Shown one piece after another: positions 1 through 9,174 of a stretch of DNA of 64,000 bases. How positions within the stretch are numbered: the first letter of the stretch is position 1; each line of letters opens with the position of its first letter. The notes below the pieces were generated by a model that was given only the letters and a program-made list of their open reading frames with translations, searched no databases and was not told where the DNA came from. Source of the stretch: NBLH01 sp050296515 (GTDB taxonomy: Bacteria > Bacteroidota > Bacteroidia > Bacteroidales > NBLH01); contig JBNKRJ010000064.1 of NCBI GenBank assembly GCA_050296515.1, positions 3,984 through 67,983 on the forward strand. Reading direction: 5' to 3'. A program made the translations under genes and the position numbers.

Positions 1-75
1 AAAAAACAGAATCAACCTGAATACTTTGATTGTTACCATTGAATCCTAAAAACAAACCCTAATTTCAACAAAATC

Positions 76-1023
76 ATGAAACTCTGGAATTTTATAAAAA
101 CTAAACTTAGTGAATCAAAAAGAATAATGCTGCTGGTGGTTATCGACAGCCAGGGAAGCAGTCCCGGGAGGCAAGGCTTTAAAATGGCTGTTTGTGAAGA
201 TGGCACCCTGGAAGGCTCTGTGGGTGGTGGCGTGATGGAATACAACATTGTTGAACTCGGAAAAGCAATGTTGCAACTGGGTAGATCCGGCCCCATTTTA
301 AAAAGACAAATTCATAACTCCGAAGCCGGTGAAGAACACTCTGGAATGATTTGCTCCGGAGAGCAGACTGTCATTCTATACGAATTAACCAAGAGTCACT
401 TAGGTTCTGTTAATCAAATTATAGAAAGTTTAATAAATGATACTCAGGGAGTTTTAACGCTCACCTCCGAAGGACTGTTCTTTTCATCTGATGAAATATT
501 AAACAAAGCTGTTTATACAAATATCAAAGATGAAACAGACTGGGAGTACAAACAATTGATTGGCTATAAAAACAGGATTTGCATCATTGGGGCAGGTCAT
601 GTTGGGCTTGCCCTTTCGAAATTAATGAAGGACCTTGATTTTATTGTGGAGATTTTTGATGATCGCAAAGACCTGAACACTTTTAATGACAATGATTATG
701 CTGATAAAAAGCACATTGTAGATTACAACTATATTGACGAAGTTATACCACAAGGTGAAAGTGTTTATGTGGTAATAATGACCTTTGCGCATAAATCGGA
801 TCAGGATGTCTTGCAAAAACTAATTGAAAAAAAATACAAGTATTTAGGATTAATGGGAAGCAAGGCAAAGGTGGCTAAGCTTTATGAAAACATTGGATAC
901 AATCCTGATGCTGCTGGAGCACCGAAAGTGCATTCACCCATTGGTATTTCCATTAAAAGTAAAACACCTATGGAAATTGCAGTGAGTATTGCGGCTGAGA
1001 TTATTGGAATTAAGAATGCCTGA
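76..1023 (+). CDS. XdhC/CoxI family protein (molybdenum hydroxylase accessory factor)
   Basis: The protein has 315 residues. XdhC proteins bind molybdenum cofactor, help its sulfuration and insert it into xanthine dehydrogenase-type hydroxylases. The N-terminal XdhC_CoxI part carries SQGSSPGRQG (about residues 25-34) and GSVGGGVME (about 48-56). The C-terminal XdhC_C part is a Rossmann fold with IGAGHVGLAL near residue 170 and the family ending with GLMGSKAKV and SPIGISI. Length and two-domain order match full-length members. No hydroxylase subunit lies in the visible flank, although the upstream neighbour is outside the window. The nearest related gene is the guanine deaminase at 15.5 kb, which makes xanthine; that functional link is inference only. 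Confidence 0.88.
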   Translation: MKLWNFIKTKLSESKRIMLLVVIDSQGSSPGRQGFKMAVCEDGTLEGSVGGGVMEYNIVELGKAMLQLGRSGPILKRQIHNSEAGEEHSGMICSGEQTVILYELTKSHLGSVNQIIESLINDTQGVLTLTSEGLFFSSDEILNKAVYTNIKDETDWEYKQLIGYKNRICIIGAGHVGLALSKLMKDLDFIVEIFDDRKDLNTFNDNDYADKKHIVDYNYIDEVIPQGESVYVVIMTFAHKSDQDVLQKLIEKKYKYLGLMGSKAKVAKLYENIGYNPDAAGAPKVHSPIGISIKSKTPMEIAVSIAAEIIGIKNA

Positions 1024-1643
1024 TATTAATAAAGTATACTGCTTGGTAACGAATAGCAGCAACTGGGAAAGGGTGCAAGTATTTTTAATTTGCAAAAGTG
1101 AAGTTTGTACTTTTGAGTAGATAATTTTCTAAGGCAGGTTTATAAACTTATGAGCACTAAGAAAGACTTAACGGGCCGTACACATATTAAAGTCTGATCA
1201 TTTTGAATGAAAATACCCTAAAGATATTGAATTTGTTACCTTAATCTGTAAGTTTTTTACTGAAAAGGTGTCATAAGATAAAACAAGCATAATAAAAATA
1301 ACTAAACGAAGTGTTCTCACGAGCTTGCGAGTAATTATTAACACACACGACAATAATTGTTTTTTATCATGCGGTTCCATCTAACAATTTGAAATAGTAT
1401 AAAATAAATAGATGAAACCCTCATTCCGCGTGCCGCTGAAGCTTTAGCGGAGGCGCAGAGGGATTAGCTTACGCTGAGCCCTTCGGGGTTTATATAGAAT
1501 TTAATGGCTTGACAAAAGAATATGTTTAACCTTGCGAAGCAAGCTCATGAACTCCATATAAATAGTTTAAGAAAAGTGAATAAATATCAACAACTTAACT
1601 AAGATTTAAACAAGTGAAATAACCATTCAATTTTACACCTTAT
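1024..1643. other. 620-bp gap holding repeat A copy 1
   Basis: The gap lies between the xdhC-like gene and the DUF4405-like gene. Its right third is repeat A copy 1. The rest is AT-rich with no recognisable RNA gene. A 60-codon reading frame on the minus strand at 1198-1380 has no family resemblance and is not called. Confidence 0.6.
1411..1619 (-). repeat. dispersed repeat A, copy 1
   Basis: Read on the minus strand it matches the copies at 22973-23215 and 49031-49273 over nearly its whole length. Shared words include TTCACTTGTTTAAAT, TATTTATTCACTTTTC, CCCCGAAGGGCTCAG and CGGCACGCGGAATGAGGG. It lacks about 35 bp (the TTCGCTTCGCTCATGAGATC part) present in the other two. It contains the imperfect palindrome CCGCTAAAGCTTCAGCGG. 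Its AAACAAGTGAAA end points at the gene starting at 1644, 24 bp away. Confidence 0.9.
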
Positions 1644-2102
1644 ATGAAAAAAAACAACATCCTCTTATTGTCAATTATGCTTTGCTTCTGTAGCATGGTC
1701 ATCTCCGGGTTTGTACTATTATTGGGGTTTCATCATGGGCATCATGTCAGTGGCCACCATTCTGACAGGTTTAGCTGGGTAGCCCTTCATAATTTTTCAT
1801 CACTGATATTCGTATTCTTAATGGTATATCATCTTACTCTTTGCTGGCCTTGGATTTATAAAAATATAATAACAGAACAACGTGATAAAAAAGGAAAAAA
1901 ACTTAAGGAGCTTTGTAGAACTGATATTTGTTGCTTTGTTTTATTTCTGATACTTGCAGTAAGCGGTTACTTATTAATCTTTTTGCATAAAAACAGCCAT
2001 CTGTTAAAAGGTTTGCATTACATGCTTGGGATTGCATTTTCCATTTTTATCCTGATTCATTTAAAATTGCATAAATATCCTTCGGAAAAGTATCTAAAGT
2101 GA
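1644..2102 (+). CDS. DUF4405-like small membrane protein (cytochrome b-like)
   Basis: The protein has 152 residues and about four membrane helices. Histidines sit in or at helix ends: FHHGHHVSGHH after the first helix, ALHNF and MVYHLTLCW in the second, GLHYMLG and LIHLKLH in the fourth. Paired histidines within a four-helix bundle are typical of DUF4405 and cytochrome b561/b-type small proteins that may bind heme, so a role in membrane electron transfer is possible. No heme binding can be shown from sequence. The ATG at 1644 starts a good first membrane helix. The gene stands alone, directly behind the outward end of repeat A copy 1. Confidence 0.65.
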   Translation: MKKNNILLLSIMLCFCSMVISGFVLLLGFHHGHHVSGHHSDRFSWVALHNFSSLIFVFLMVYHLTLCWPWIYKNIITEQRDKKGKKLKELCRTDICCFVLFLILAVSGYLLIFLHKNSHLLKGLHYMLGIAFSIFILIHLKLHKYPSEKYLK

Positions 2103-2298
2103 GGTTGAATACGAATTCCTGATTAAAAATATATTTAATTAGGTAGACAAGGTTAAAGAATAAGTAAAAAAACTTAAGGTGTTCGCCTTCAAGATGTTTT
2201 TATAGTTAAAATGGGGTGGAATGAACAATATCATTCCATACCCCATTACACAAATACTTTAATTTTTAATAAAAGATTTCCAACAAACTTTATTCTTA

Positions 2299-2820
2299 CT
2301 ATGCTTGTACAGATTGAGATTTTTTTGCATGCATTATTTTGCTTATAATGGCACAGGCAGCAGAAGCACCTAAAACAAATAATGTAATTAATGCAATTGT
2401 TTTAGGGTTTGCACCCGATAAGCGGCCGCCATCAATAGAAGGAGTTAATATCCAAATAAAAGCAGCCATACTAATTACCGCATAGCCAATTTTCTTTACT
2501 ACTTCTTTTTTCATAAATGCAATAATCACCATAACCAAAGCAACAATAGAAAGTAAAACTCCTAAAATACCAGCTATTTGAGCCCTGGTTTTTGAAGGTA
2601 CATTATCTAACTGCTCTAATGCTTCTTTTACAGCAGGATCATTTGTTGTTGACAAATCTACTCCATTCGCTTTGTACTCATCTATCATTTTCTGCATTTT
2701 AGCAATCTCTTCATAGTCAATTCTATCGAGTTTTGATCCTATATTTACAGTTAATCCTGCAGACATAAGTCCGCCTACTAAAAAGGTTAAAACCATTACG
2801 ATTAAAACAACAATTCTCAT
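2299..2820 (-). CDS. hypothetical membrane protein
   Basis: The protein has 173 residues. I do not recognise the family. There is an N-terminal hydrophobic segment (residues 3-25), a soluble loop of about 60 residues rich in charged amino acids (MQKMIDEYKANGVDLS), and three further hydrophobic segments around residues 82-102, 110-125 and 138-160. The tail is basic and short. Topology suggests a small inner-membrane protein with an extracytoplasmic loop. It is monocistronic, with about 200 bp empty on the downstream side. Confidence 0.6.
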   Translation of the reverse strand: MRIVVLIVMVLTFLVGGLMSAGLTVNIGSKLDRIDYEEIAKMQKMIDEYKANGVDLSTTNDPAVKEALEQLDNVPSKTRAQIAGILGVLLSIVALVMVIIAFMKKEVVKKIGYAVISMAAFIWILTPSIDGGRLSGANPKTIALITLFVLGASAACAIISKIMHAKKSQSVQA

Positions 2821-3164
2821 AATTTTTAAGTATAAAATATTAATAAATTAAATAAACTATATTTTGCAAATAGTTTTGTTTTCGGTGCAAATATCCGTGC
2901 AATAAATGGCAAATTTGTTGCTTTTTATTAATTGCCTCTTTTTTTACGATTATGAAGTTGTTTGCACCAAACGCAAATTGACTTTACTCGCTTCGCTCAT
3001 GAAGGTGTACGTTTTCAAAACGAACCGATTGTTTTGGTATAAACTGGCTAACATTCGATTTATTTTATTTAAAAGTATAGAGACTTTAAAAAATCATAAT
3101 TGAATCCACTAAGTAAGTGTTCTTTTAGGTAAATTAATCGATTAAGTAGTGTAATGTCGGTTTC

Positions 3165-3189
3165 GCGTTGTAAAACGCAGGTTTTTTTG
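3165..3189 (+). terminator. terminator-like hairpin
   Basis: Stem GCGTT/AACGC with loop GTAA, followed after AGG by TTTTTTT. It lies more than 300 bp from any gene end, so it may be a relic of a lost gene or insertion element. Confidence 0.4.
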
Positions 3190-3339
3190 TAATGAAAGGT
3201 AAATTGGTTTCGGCCTGGCTGTTGGCTTTTGAAAAAGCTTGTGAATATTAGCCGCTTGCTTTTATTGTCTAATTAGTGGTTAAAACCCTGCAATTTATTA
3301 TAGTTACTTTAGTTTCTATAAACTTCTTTTTTTTAGGAT

Positions 3340-3382
3340 ATAGACAGAAGACTGAATCTCGGAGTCTGAAGTTTAGAAATAC
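3340..3382. repeat. heptad array H9
   Basis: Read in sevens the sequence gives AGACAGA, AGACTGA, ATCTCGG, AGTCTGA, AGTTTAG, AAATACA. The units share AG/CTGA at matching positions, and AGACT/AGTCT forms a small dyad. Confidence 0.45.
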
Positions 3383-3485
3383 ACACTGAGTTTTTTCTTG
3401 TTTTCGTTACTTTTTCGCAAAACCCTGGTAACTACCTGATAATCAGGGATAGTTTATTATTTTTGGGTGTAGCAAAATTAGAGTC

Positions 3486-3620
3486 ATGTTTGTCAGAAAG
3501 CTCAAAAACCGTTCGGGAAGTACTAGTATCCAAATAATTAGTAAAGAAAGTAGACGATACAAAGTAATTAAAACCATAGGTTGTGCCACAATACAGGACG
3601 AGATTGAGTGGAGTAGCTAA
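3486..3620 (+). pseudogene. IS1634-type transposase, N-terminal remnant
   Basis: The 44-codon frame starts MFVRKLKNRSGSTS and continues KVIKTIGCAT, ending at TAA. This is the characteristic opening of IS1634-family (IS4-related DDE) transposases, which run to about 500 or more residues. Everything after residue 40, including the catalytic core, is missing. The following DNA is an unrelated IS3 fragment, so the element was cut by a later insertion or deletion. Confidence 0.7.
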
Positions 3621-3682
3621 AATTTATGCTTAAAAATCTAAGTCCTCAACTTTTTAAAGTGACCCATAAATACCTTAGAATT

Positions 3683-4003
3683 ATGGAAAACAAGAAAAGA
3701 TTTTACAGCAAAGAATTTAAAGAGAAAGCTGTGCAGCTAAGTTGCCAGCGAGAGAATTTAAAGGAATTGGCAGGGGAACTTGGGATAAATGTAGAACGTC
3801 TGTACAAATGGAGGCGTGCAGCTAAATCAACGAGTATATCACCAGCAAGAGGAAAAGTACTTAACAAAAAGGTTTTTAATGAAGATAGCCCTGAAGTAAA
3901 ACACTTAAAAAAGGAACTCAAAGAGGCCCGTTTAGAACTTGAAATACTAAAAAAGGCAGTTCACATCTTTTCCAGGAGCGGTGGAAATATTACCAGTTTA
4001 TAG
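3683..4003 (+). pseudogene. IS3-family transposase OrfA (element truncated)
   Basis: The 106-residue frame from the ATG at 3683 (MENKKRFYSKEFKEKAV) is a standard IS3 OrfA. It has an N-terminal helix-turn-helix (LAGELGINVERLYKWRR, about residues 29-45) and a C-terminal leucine-zipper-like helix (VKHLKKELKEARLELEILKKA). An earlier start at 3626 is possible but not needed. OrfA itself is intact, but the element cannot transpose because OrfB is truncated a few dozen codons in. The −1 slippery heptamer used to make OrfAB is preserved at 3949-3955. Confidence 0.85.
3949..3955 (+). other. programmed −1 frameshift heptamer A_AAA_AAG
   Basis: In the OrfA frame the heptamer reads A AAA AAG with Lys-Lys in the P and A sites, the canonical IS3-family slip site. 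Shifting here continues as GSSHLFQERWKYYQFIAEN, which is recognisable OrfB sequence. Confidence 0.7.
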
Positions 4004-4076
4004 CAGAAAATAAAGAGAAATATTCCATCGAAAAGATGTGCAAAGTATTGAATATTAGTCGAAGTAGTTATTATAG
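3955..4076 (+). pseudogene. IS3-family OrfB, truncated at its N-terminus
   Basis: After the −1 shift the frame reads WKYYQFIAENKEKYSIEKM and then CKVLNISRSSYYR, the start of an IS3 OrfB (HTH_21-like region). Homology stops at about 4076, where repeat B sequence begins. The integrase core (DDE) is absent. Confidence 0.75.
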
Positions 4077-4113
4077 AATTCCGTTTTACAGTATTCCATA
4101 CTGGCTTAGTATA
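4076..4113 (+). repeat. repeat B (MITE-like), fragment B1
   Basis: AATTCCGTTTTACAGTATTC and CATACTGGCTTAGTATAAC match one end of the repeat copies at 9768-9894 and 45234-45358. It abuts truncated OrfB on one side and the stop codon of murF-alr on the other. Confidence 0.75.
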
Positions 4114-4114
4114 A

Positions 4115-6571
4115 CTAATGCACATACACTCTCTTCACCCTTTGCGAAACGCTTGTCAAAACTTCGTAAGGAATCGTTCCCAGTTTTTCTGCAATTTCAG
4201 TGATTGGGATTTCCTCTCCAAAAACAATTACCCCATCACCTTCACTGGTCTCAATATCAGTTACATCCACCATGCACATATCCATGCAAATATTTCCAAC
4301 AAAAGGTGCTTTTTCACCCTTTATAATCACATACCCAACACCATTGCTTAACTTTCGGTTAAGTCCATCGGCATAACCAATTGGCAAAATAGCAACCCTG
4401 CTATCTCTTTTTAAAATACCGGCTCTTCCATAGCCAATGGTCTCTTCCTTTTTTACCTGCCTTATTTGTGAAACATGGCTTTTTAATGTGCTTATATTCT
4501 GAAGCTTACCCCCTTCTCTCGCACTTATACCATAAAGCCCAATTCCTAACCGAACCATATCAAATTGTGCTTCGGGATAGTTTTCAATTCCACCAGAGTT
4601 AAGGATGTGTCGTAGTAACTGTCTTTTGCAAAATTTCTGCAGATAATCAGAAGCTTTTTGAAATTTTTCTATTTGTAGCAAAGAAAATTCATGATGCTCC
4701 AGTTCAGCACCAGCTACCAGGTGAGAAAATACCGACTGAGGTTCTAAATATCGATGCTTTTGCAACGCTTTTATCAGTTCATCCATTTCTTCAGTATCAA
4801 ACCCCAGCCTTTTCATTCCGGTATCTATTTTTATATGAACAGGATACAGACCCCTGACAGTCTGTTCAATAGTCTGATGGAACTTTTCCAAAGATCGGAA
4901 ATTATGAATTTCGGGTTCCAGGTTATAATTGATAATGCTTCTAAAACTGCCTTCTTCAGGGTTCATTACAATAATTGGAAGGTTTACGCCAGCTTTTCGC
5001 AGCGCAACGCCTTCATCCGTAAAAGCTACCCCCAGGTAATCCACCCGTTGGTGTTCTAAAAAATGAGCAATTTCATGGCTTCCACTACCATACGAAAATG
5101 CCTTTACCATAATCAGCACTTTTGTTTCGGGTTTCAACAATGAACGAAAATAATTCAGATTGTTCTCCAAGGCTTCAAGGCTGATTTCCAGCACTGTACG
5201 ATGTGTTTTTTGCTGCAACACTTCGCTTATTTTCTCAAACTCAAATTCACGGGCCCCTTTAATCAAAATAGCCTCATTTTCAAACTCATGGATTAGCTTA
5301 CTTTCCAAGAATTCAGTTGTATTCCTGAAAAACTTCGCTGTTCTGATATACTCAGCAAAATGTTTACTAATTTTTGAGCCAATCCCAATAACCCTATTAA
5401 CTTTGCTGCTGGTGATCAAATCATTCAGTTTTTGATATAAAATTTCACTATTTTCTCCACTTTGCAAGATATCTGAAATAATCAGGCATTTATTTTCATG
5501 CTGCTTTTGTCGCTTCAAAAAATCCAGCGCAATTTTTATCGAATTCAGATCCGAATTATAGGTATCATTAATAATGCTACATCCATTTATCCCTTGCATC
5601 AATTCCAGACGCATGCCAATGGGGGGCAAACTCTCAAACTTCTGCCCTGTTTCTGCTGTGAAAAAATCATTGGCTAGTAAAAATGCCCAGGTATGTATTG
5701 CATTTTCAATGGAGGCATCATCAACAAAAGGAATTTTTATTTCAGAGGGTTGCCCATTATGAATTCCCGTAATCCGGGTAAATTTCTTTTCCTGAATTAT
5801 TTTGGTGATCGTAAGATCTGCTTTTTTATTTTTTGACCAGGTAAAAATCGTAATGCCCTTTTTTGCAAAACCACATTTCACTTCTGCATCAATCAACTCA
5901 TAATCAGAAGAATAAATCAGCTGTTTGCAATGAATAAAAAGCTTTAGTTTTTCACTAATCTTTTGTGAAACACTTTCAAAATTTTCCTGGTGGGCATCCC
6001 CAATATTTGTAAAAATCCCCATTTCAGGCTGGACGATTTTCTCTAAGTTCGCCATCTCACCAGGCATTGAAATACCAGCCTCAAAAACCCCCAATTCGTG
6101 ATTGTTTTCAATCAAATTTACCGAAAGAGGTACCCCAACCTGCGAATTATAACTTTTAGGATTGCGCACGATTGTCTTTTCACCATCAAGCAGGTAAAAC
6201 AGCCATTCTTTAACAATGGTTTTTCCATTACTTCCTGTAATTCCAACTACCTGTAAATTAAAGTTTGACCGATGCCAGGCTGCGAATTGCTGAAATGCTT
6301 TTAAAGAATTTTCCACCACAAGATAGTTGCATGCTGGCTTCTGGACAATATTCACTCCTGCTTCGACAACAAAATTCTGTACTCCTCGCTCAATCAGTTC
6401 TTCAATATAATTATGCCCATTGTTATTTTTTCCACTTATAGCAAAAAACAAACTATCTTTTGCATTCAAAATGTTCCGGCTATCAATAAAAACGTTTGAA
6501 ATAACAGTTTCTTTTACCAGTTTGGATTTAGCATTTATTGCTGATAATATTTCAGAAAGTTGGTATCGCAT
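4115..6571 (-). CDS. murF-alr: bifunctional MurF ligase / alanine racemase
   Basis: The protein has 818 residues and fuses two peptidoglycan enzymes. Residues 1 to about 450 are MurF, adding D-Ala-D-Ala to UDP-MurNAc-tripeptide, with the ATP loop GITGSNGKT near residue 110. Residues from about 455 on are a fold-type III PLP alanine racemase making D-Ala, with the PLP lysine in MVKAFSYGSG near residue 488 and ETIGYGRAG and GNICMDMCMVDVTDI further on. This fusion is widespread in Bacteroidota. It couples supply of D-Ala to its use. The start codon directly abuts the stop codon of the upstream tlpA-like gene. The stop codon lies one or two bases from repeat B debris. Confidence 0.95.
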   Translation of the reverse strand: MRYQLSEILSAINAKSKLVKETVISNVFIDSRNILNAKDSLFFAISGKNNNGHNYIEELIERGVQNFVVEAGVNIVQKPACNYLVVENSLKAFQQFAAWHRSNFNLQVVGITGSNGKTIVKEWLFYLLDGEKTIVRNPKSYNSQVGVPLSVNLIENNHELGVFEAGISMPGEMANLEKIVQPEMGIFTNIGDAHQENFESVSQKISEKLKLFIHCKQLIYSSDYELIDAEVKCGFAKKGITIFTWSKNKKADLTITKIIQEKKFTRITGIHNGQPSEIKIPFVDDASIENAIHTWAFLLANDFFTAETGQKFESLPPIGMRLELMQGINGCSIINDTYNSDLNSIKIALDFLKRQKQHENKCLIISDILQSGENSEILYQKLNDLITSSKVNRVIGIGSKISKHFAEYIRTAKFFRNTTEFLESKLIHEFENEAILIKGAREFEFEKISEVLQQKTHRTVLEISLEALENNLNYFRSLLKPETKVLIMVKAFSYGSGSHEIAHFLEHQRVDYLGVAFTDEGVALRKAGVNLPIIVMNPEEGSFRSIINYNLEPEIHNFRSLEKFHQTIEQTVRGLYPVHIKIDTGMKRLGFDTEEMDELIKALQKHRYLEPQSVFSHLVAGAELEHHEFSLLQIEKFQKASDYLQKFCKRQLLRHILNSGGIENYPEAQFDMVRLGIGLYGISAREGGKLQNISTLKSHVSQIRQVKKEETIGYGRAGILKRDSRVAILPIGYADGLNRKLSNGVGYVIIKGEKAPFVGNICMDMCMVDVTDIETSEGDGVIVFGEEIPITEIAEKLGTIPYEVLTSVSQRVKRVYVH

Positions 6572-7138
6572 TTATTTAAGTTCTTTTACGGCTTTTCTTT
6601 TTAAAACAACAACACTGTTTGGTGAATATCCTGTATGAATGTATTTTATAATTCCTTCTTTATCAATTACCATATTGCATGGGTATGCTGTTACTTTATA
6701 TTTCCTGGCAACTGCCTTAGCGTCAGCAACTATCTTAAATTTAGATGATAAACTGATCTCCCCCATAAATTTATCAAGTTTCTCTTTGCTATCTGTACAT
6801 AATGACATAAAAATGAGCTCATTATCTTCAAGATTGCTGAACTCCTTATTTAATTTAGGGATTTCTTTTATACAAGGCTTGCATGTGGTAAACCAAAAAT
6901 TTAGAACGACCACTTTTCCTTTTAGTTCCGAAAGTGAAATCTTTTCTCCGCTAATTGTTACAAGATCAAAGTCAGGTGCTTTTTGCTTGAAAAGTGCATC
7001 TTTTTGAGCTTTTTTTATTGAATCCTGTCTTTCTGCAAAAAGTTCAAACTCCTCTTTAGTTAGCTTAGTTTTGTTTTGTGCAGCAATGTTTATTGACAAA
7101 AATATTGAGGCAGCTAGTATTAAAAGTTTAATATTCAT
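6572..7138 (-). CDS. TlpA-like thioredoxin-fold disulfide reductase, exported
   Basis: The protein has 188 residues. It has a signal peptide (LLILAASIFLSINIAAQ), a linker, and an AhpC-TSA/redoxin domain from about residue 50. The active site is FWFTTCKPCIKEIP with a CKPC redox pair near residues 86-89, and a cis-Pro loop follows in TAYPCNMVI. Members reduce or rearrange disulfides in the periplasm, for instance in cytochrome c maturation. The substrate here is unknown. It sits immediately upstream of murF-alr with no gap, which suggests co-transcription. Confidence 0.85.
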   Translation of the reverse strand: MNIKLLILAASIFLSINIAAQNKTKLTKEEFELFAERQDSIKKAQKDALFKQKAPDFDLVTISGEKISLSELKGKVVVLNFWFTTCKPCIKEIPKLNKEFSNLEDNELIFMSLCTDSKEKLDKFMGEISLSSKFKIVADAKAVARKYKVTAYPCNMVIDKEGIIKYIHTGYSPNSVVVLKRKAVKELK

Positions 7139-7176
7139 CAGTCTTTTTATCGATTCAATTCTGTAAAATTAAAGAA

Positions 7177-9162
7177 TTAATCAATAAAAAGCCCTGGGGC
7201 TTGATCCATCTTTACAAATCTTGGCTTATCAGAATAAAAATTATTAAACAATCGAGGATCTGATATATCCAACATCATCCCATAGGGGCTAGAACCTTCA
7301 GGAGCCCTGATAAACCATGAAAATCCAATAGTTAAGGTCTCAAATACCCAACTTTCATTTTTTAGTCGAAATCCGGCACCTAAGCTTGCCAGCAGGTGAT
7401 TTTTGTCAAAAATTTTTGAACCTGGCGAAACCCATCCTGCACTGCCATAACCGAATGCTGCAAATTTAAAACCGAATAAATACCATGGTGTAAACAATGT
7501 GCTTTCGAGGTTAAGTGATAACTTTTGAATTCCTTCCAACCCTTCTTTATCAAGCCCAGTCGCAATTTTAGTCCACATACTGTTTAAAACTGCCTTTTGG
7601 TCAGGGTCCGTAAGATTAATTCCCCGTTGATAATCAACATTAAAAAAGTTTCGAACTGTATAACGATTCATTCTAATTAGGTTACCAATATGTGAGAATT
7701 TGAATTTCACCACACCATCCTCAACTCTTCCGTTGTTGTAAAAGTTACCCACTGAAAAATCCAATTTTAAATAACCCGGGAACTTAAAATGTTGCGCAAT
7801 AATAACTCCGACCCCAAAATAGGGCCTGACAGCTATTTCATTTTTCCCCACTCCCAACTGAAACTTAATCGTATATCCATAAGGAATATCTTCTGTAACC
7901 CCAAATCCTTGTACCAGACTACTTTTGTAGAAATTCCGGTTCAAAAATGAAACCTCGCCAAGTATTAAATCACCATCGCGATAAAAATAATTACTATCAC
8001 TACTTATCACTGGTCTGTCGATAAAATCGGTGCGGGCAAATCTTGCTGCCAGATTGACCCTGGTTCGATTGCTATTATTAAGCAAAAAAGATCTTGCACC
8101 CCACACATCCTGGATATCTGCCCTGTATTTTACGGATATACTCGTATCTCCGATAATTTGGCTACGGGTATCAGCAATTTCATAAAGCGAAATTCCTCCG
8201 GCATATTTTGTTTGAGGGGTTAAAAAGGATCTGTTAAAACGAAGAAGCTTTAGTTCTTTATCCCAGGAATTTTCGTACTCTACCTCTGCTGAGATAAAAG
8301 TGTTTGCGATATTTCCTACCCGATACCTAAAACCATATCCATGCTGTGGTTGTTCACTGTTATGATAAATATAAGAATGCTGCATATCGTGCCCTATTCC
8401 CAAAAAATTTCCCTCGTATAAGTTCAGCCTGATATTATCAAATCCATTAAAATCAACTCCTACACCAATAGAAAACTCATCTTTGGTAATAATTAAAATA
8501 TCAACTACATCATTATTATAAGAATCAGGTATTACTAGTATTCGTGCATCTTCAATATATCTTAAAGAACGAATAACACGCTCATTATCAGCAAGAACCT
8601 GAGGTTCTATTACATCTCCCTTTTTAATTGTAAGGTTATTTAGAATTGTTCTTTTTGAAGTGTTTACATGAATCTTCTTCGCACCCTTTACAATTGTACT
8701 TTTTGCAACTTGCAGCGTATCATGAATAGAGCCCTCAATAATATCAACCTGTTTTAGGCGAATACTTCTAATGATTCGTCCTGCAAATGGTTCAAACACT
8801 CTCTCACCATTATCAAAGTTAGATGTATCCTGTACTTCAATCGGGACCTGCTTAAAAAACAAGTTGTGAAGCTCAGCGGTTATTCTGTTTCGGTCTGATT
8901 TTACCTGCAACGAATCATAAAGCACTTCGGATCTGTAGTACGGATTTTTGCGCAATTTATATTTGCTGTTTTTCTTAAGAATGACAAAAGTATCTCTACT
9001 CGAAAAGTAAACTTTGTGCTTAGTCACAAGTATTCTCGAAGGTGGAAACGAAATCTTTTCAGTTTCATTTTCTACAATATTCCACCTTTGCGACCAAAGC
9101 TGAGAACTAAAAGCAATTAACGATATGACTACAAAAAAAACCCTCAAACCACTCAAGTACAA
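7177..9162 (-). CDS. outer-membrane beta-barrel protein with POTRA-like region
   Basis: The protein has 661 residues. It has an N-terminal export signal (VFFVVISLIAFSSQLWSQ) and a region around residues 115-235 with the POTRA-like pattern LTIKKGDVIEPQVLADNER and LRYIEDARILVIPDS, then alternating aromatic and glycine-rich strands to the C-terminus as in a BamA/TamA-type barrel. It is an outer-membrane protein of unknown client. The only plausible start is TTG at 9162: no in-frame ATG precedes the signal peptide. It lies 12 bp downstream of kptA and 38 bp upstream of the tlpA-like gene in a leftward cluster. Confidence 0.75.
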   Translation of the reverse strand: MYLSGLRVFFVVISLIAFSSQLWSQRWNIVENETEKISFPPSRILVTKHKVYFSSRDTFVILKKNSKYKLRKNPYYRSEVLYDSLQVKSDRNRITAELHNLFFKQVPIEVQDTSNFDNGERVFEPFAGRIIRSIRLKQVDIIEGSIHDTLQVAKSTIVKGAKKIHVNTSKRTILNNLTIKKGDVIEPQVLADNERVIRSLRYIEDARILVIPDSYNNDVVDILIITKDEFSIGVGVDFNGFDNIRLNLYEGNFLGIGHDMQHSYIYHNSEQPQHGYGFRYRVGNIANTFISAEVEYENSWDKELKLLRFNRSFLTPQTKYAGGISLYEIADTRSQIIGDTSISVKYRADIQDVWGARSFLLNNSNRTRVNLAARFARTDFIDRPVISSDSNYFYRDGDLILGEVSFLNRNFYKSSLVQGFGVTEDIPYGYTIKFQLGVGKNEIAVRPYFGVGVIIAQHFKFPGYLKLDFSVGNFYNNGRVEDGVVKFKFSHIGNLIRMNRYTVRNFFNVDYQRGINLTDPDQKAVLNSMWTKIATGLDKEGLEGIQKLSLNLESTLFTPWYLFGFKFAAFGYGSAGWVSPGSKIFDKNHLLASLGAGFRLKNESWVFETLTIGFSWFIRAPEGSSPYGMMLDISDPRLFNNFYSDKPRFVKMDQAPGLFID

Positions 9163-9174
9163 AACATTAACAAA

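Larger units (their letters stand above)
2821..3485. other. 665-bp gap: hairpins, heptad array, repeat-like words
   Basis: No gene is supported. It contains a word related to 46357-46390 (GCAAATTGACTTTACTCGC at 2971-2989), a terminator-like hairpin at 3165-3189 (GCGTT/AACGC followed by seven T), a 7-base-period stretch at 3340-3382, and a small hairpin CCTGATAATCAGG near 3436. The right end probably includes the start of a decayed IS1634-type element. Confidence 0.5.

Noticed and set aside
1198..1380. 60-codon frame on the minus strand upstream of repeat A
   Set aside because: Low complexity, no recognisable domain and no promoter-like box; treated as chance.
2906..3103. 65-codon frame on the plus strand
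   Set aside because: Biased composition, no family resemblance, and it overlaps a short repeat-like word shared with 46.36 kb; probably noncoding.
3486..3620. Short frame as an antitoxin or small regulatory gene
   Set aside because: Its opening MFVRKLKNRSGSTS is the typical start of IS1634-type transposases, so it is a remnant.
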